Origin: an uncultured Pyrinomonas sp.
GTDB lineage: Bacteria > Acidobacteriota > Blastocatellia > Pyrinomonadales > Pyrinomonadaceae
Assembly: GCA_937135995.1 (NCBI GenBank)
Contig: CAKZOF010000699.1
Location: forward strand, 1-5,630
Reading direction: 5' to 3'
DNA: 5,630 nucleotides
Below the pieces are notes generated by a model that saw nothing but the letters and a program-made list of their open reading frames with translations, had not been told where the DNA came from and did not search any database. Below, in pieces: positions 5,124-5,630 of the stretch (position 1 is the first letter of the stretch; each line of letters opens with the position of its first letter). Both the position numbers and the translations under genes were made by a program.

Positions 5124-5630
5124 TCAACGCCGCAGCCAGCCGAATAGCCCTTGCAGCGTCGTCTCGCGGTTCTCCTCGTAGATCGCTTTGGTCAGCGGCA
5201 GTTTCATCGGGCAGACGCGCACGCAGTTCTGCGCGTCGCCGCACTTGTGAATGCCGTCCTCTTCCATCAGGGCTTGCAGCCGCTCGTCGCGCGTCATCTT
5301 GCCCGTCGGGTGCATGTTCATCAGGCGGACCTGCGCGATCGCTTGCGGGCCGATGTAGTTGCCGTCGCCGTACTGCGGGCAGGCTTCTAAACAGCAACCG
5401 CACGTCATGCACCGCGAATAGGCGTAACGCTCATCGACCTCTTCTTGCGACATGCGCGGACCCGGGCCGAGATCGTACGTGCCGTCGATTTCGATCCACG
5501 CCTTGACGCGCTTCAAGTGCGCGAACATCTCGGAGCGATCGACGACGAGATCGCGCACGTTCGGAAACTTCGACATCGGTTCGAGCGTGATCGGTTGCTC
5601 CAACTGGTCGACCAACGCCGAGCAGGATTG
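5124..5630 (-). CDS. sdhB: Succinate dehydrogenase iron-sulfur subunit, C-terminal part (5' end outside window)
   Basis: This is the electron-transfer subunit of respiratory complex II, passing electrons from the flavoprotein through three Fe-S clusters to the membrane quinone site. The visible 168 residues are roughly the last two thirds of a protein of about 250; the frame runs on past base 5630. Numbered from the first visible residue: Cys3 in QSCSALVD is the last ligand of the N-terminal [2Fe-2S] cluster. LEPMSKFPNVRDLVVDRS (16-33) and the DGTYDLGPGPRM segment (49-60) closely match B. subtilis-type SdhB. Cys74, Cys77 and Cys80 with Cys140 should bind [4Fe-4S], and Cys84, Cys130 and Cys136 the [3Fe-4S]. 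An extra Cys79 replaces the usual small residue in CMTCGVC, giving CMTCGCC. Reading from the TTG at 5615 would omit the [2Fe-2S] domain and is not the true start. sdhA and the membrane subunit probably lie further right, outside the window. Confidence 0.95.
   Translation of the reverse strand, partial: QSCSALVDQLEQPITLEPMSKFPNVRDLVVDRSEMFAHLKRVKAWIEIDGTYDLGPGPRMSQEEVDERYAYSRCMTCGCCLEACPQYGDGNYIGPQAIAQVRLMNMHPTGKMTRDERLQALMEEDGIHKCGDAQNCVRVCPMKLPLTKAIYEENRETTLQGLFGWLRR

Noticed and set aside
4906..5412. Long minus-strand frame across the sdhB end and downstream gap
   Set aside because: Most of it is an out-of-frame shadow of sdhB; the part beyond the sdhB stop has no recognisable motif and no start site of its own.

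Overview
The window reads as bacterial chromosome: moderately GC-rich, compactly coded, with strong Shine-Dalgarno sites. It holds parts of two TCA-cycle enzymes, a tRNA-His, and between them a compact sulfur-detoxification cassette. The SdhB fragment closely resembles the Bacillus subtilis (B-type) succinate dehydrogenase iron-sulfur subunit, and the malate dehydrogenase is of the LDH-like type. That pairing, with the base composition, would suit an Acidobacteriota-type organism such as a Blastocatellia relative. This is a guess from style and not a determination.

Layout, left to right. (1) 1-696 (+): 3' portion of malate dehydrogenase (mdh), cut by the window edge. (2) 697-932: convergent intergenic region with two perfect stem-loops but no U-tract. 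(3) 933-1319 (-): ArsR-family repressor. (4) 1320-1454: divergent control region with a near-ideal sigma70-type promoter (TTGACA-N17-TATATT) for the rightward operon, a 7+7 bp inverted repeat over its -10 box, and a separate leftward TATAAT box for arsR. (5) 1455-4274 (+): three-gene operon, namely a membrane-anchored YgaP-like rhodanese, a TauE/SafE exporter overlapping it by 31 nt, and a CstB-like fusion of a persulfide dioxygenase-type metallo-beta-lactamase domain with a degenerate and an intact rhodanese domain. (6) 4421-4498 (-): tRNA-His(GTG) with encoded G-1 and CCA. (7) 4499-5123: about 620 bp with a plausible tRNA promoter and small repeats but no convincing gene. (8) 5124-5630 (-): C-terminal 168 residues of SdhB, open at the right edge.

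How the genes fit together (inference from family knowledge). The cassette looks like an inducible persulfide/sulfide handling unit, comparable in content to the Staphylococcus aureus cst operon (CstB, TauE, rhodanese-type carriers) but with an ArsR-type regulator in place of the CsoR-type CstR, and with no sulfide:quinone oxidoreductase in view. The rhodanese would move sulfane sulfur at the membrane. The CstB-like enzyme would oxidise persulfide to sulfite and, through its rhodanese domain, make thiosulfate. TauE would export sulfite, thiosulfate or a related organosulfonate. The ArsR protein has a Cys-X3-Cys pair and one further Cys that could serve as a thiol switch. mdh and sdhB are ordinary central metabolism and have no evident functional tie to the cassette.
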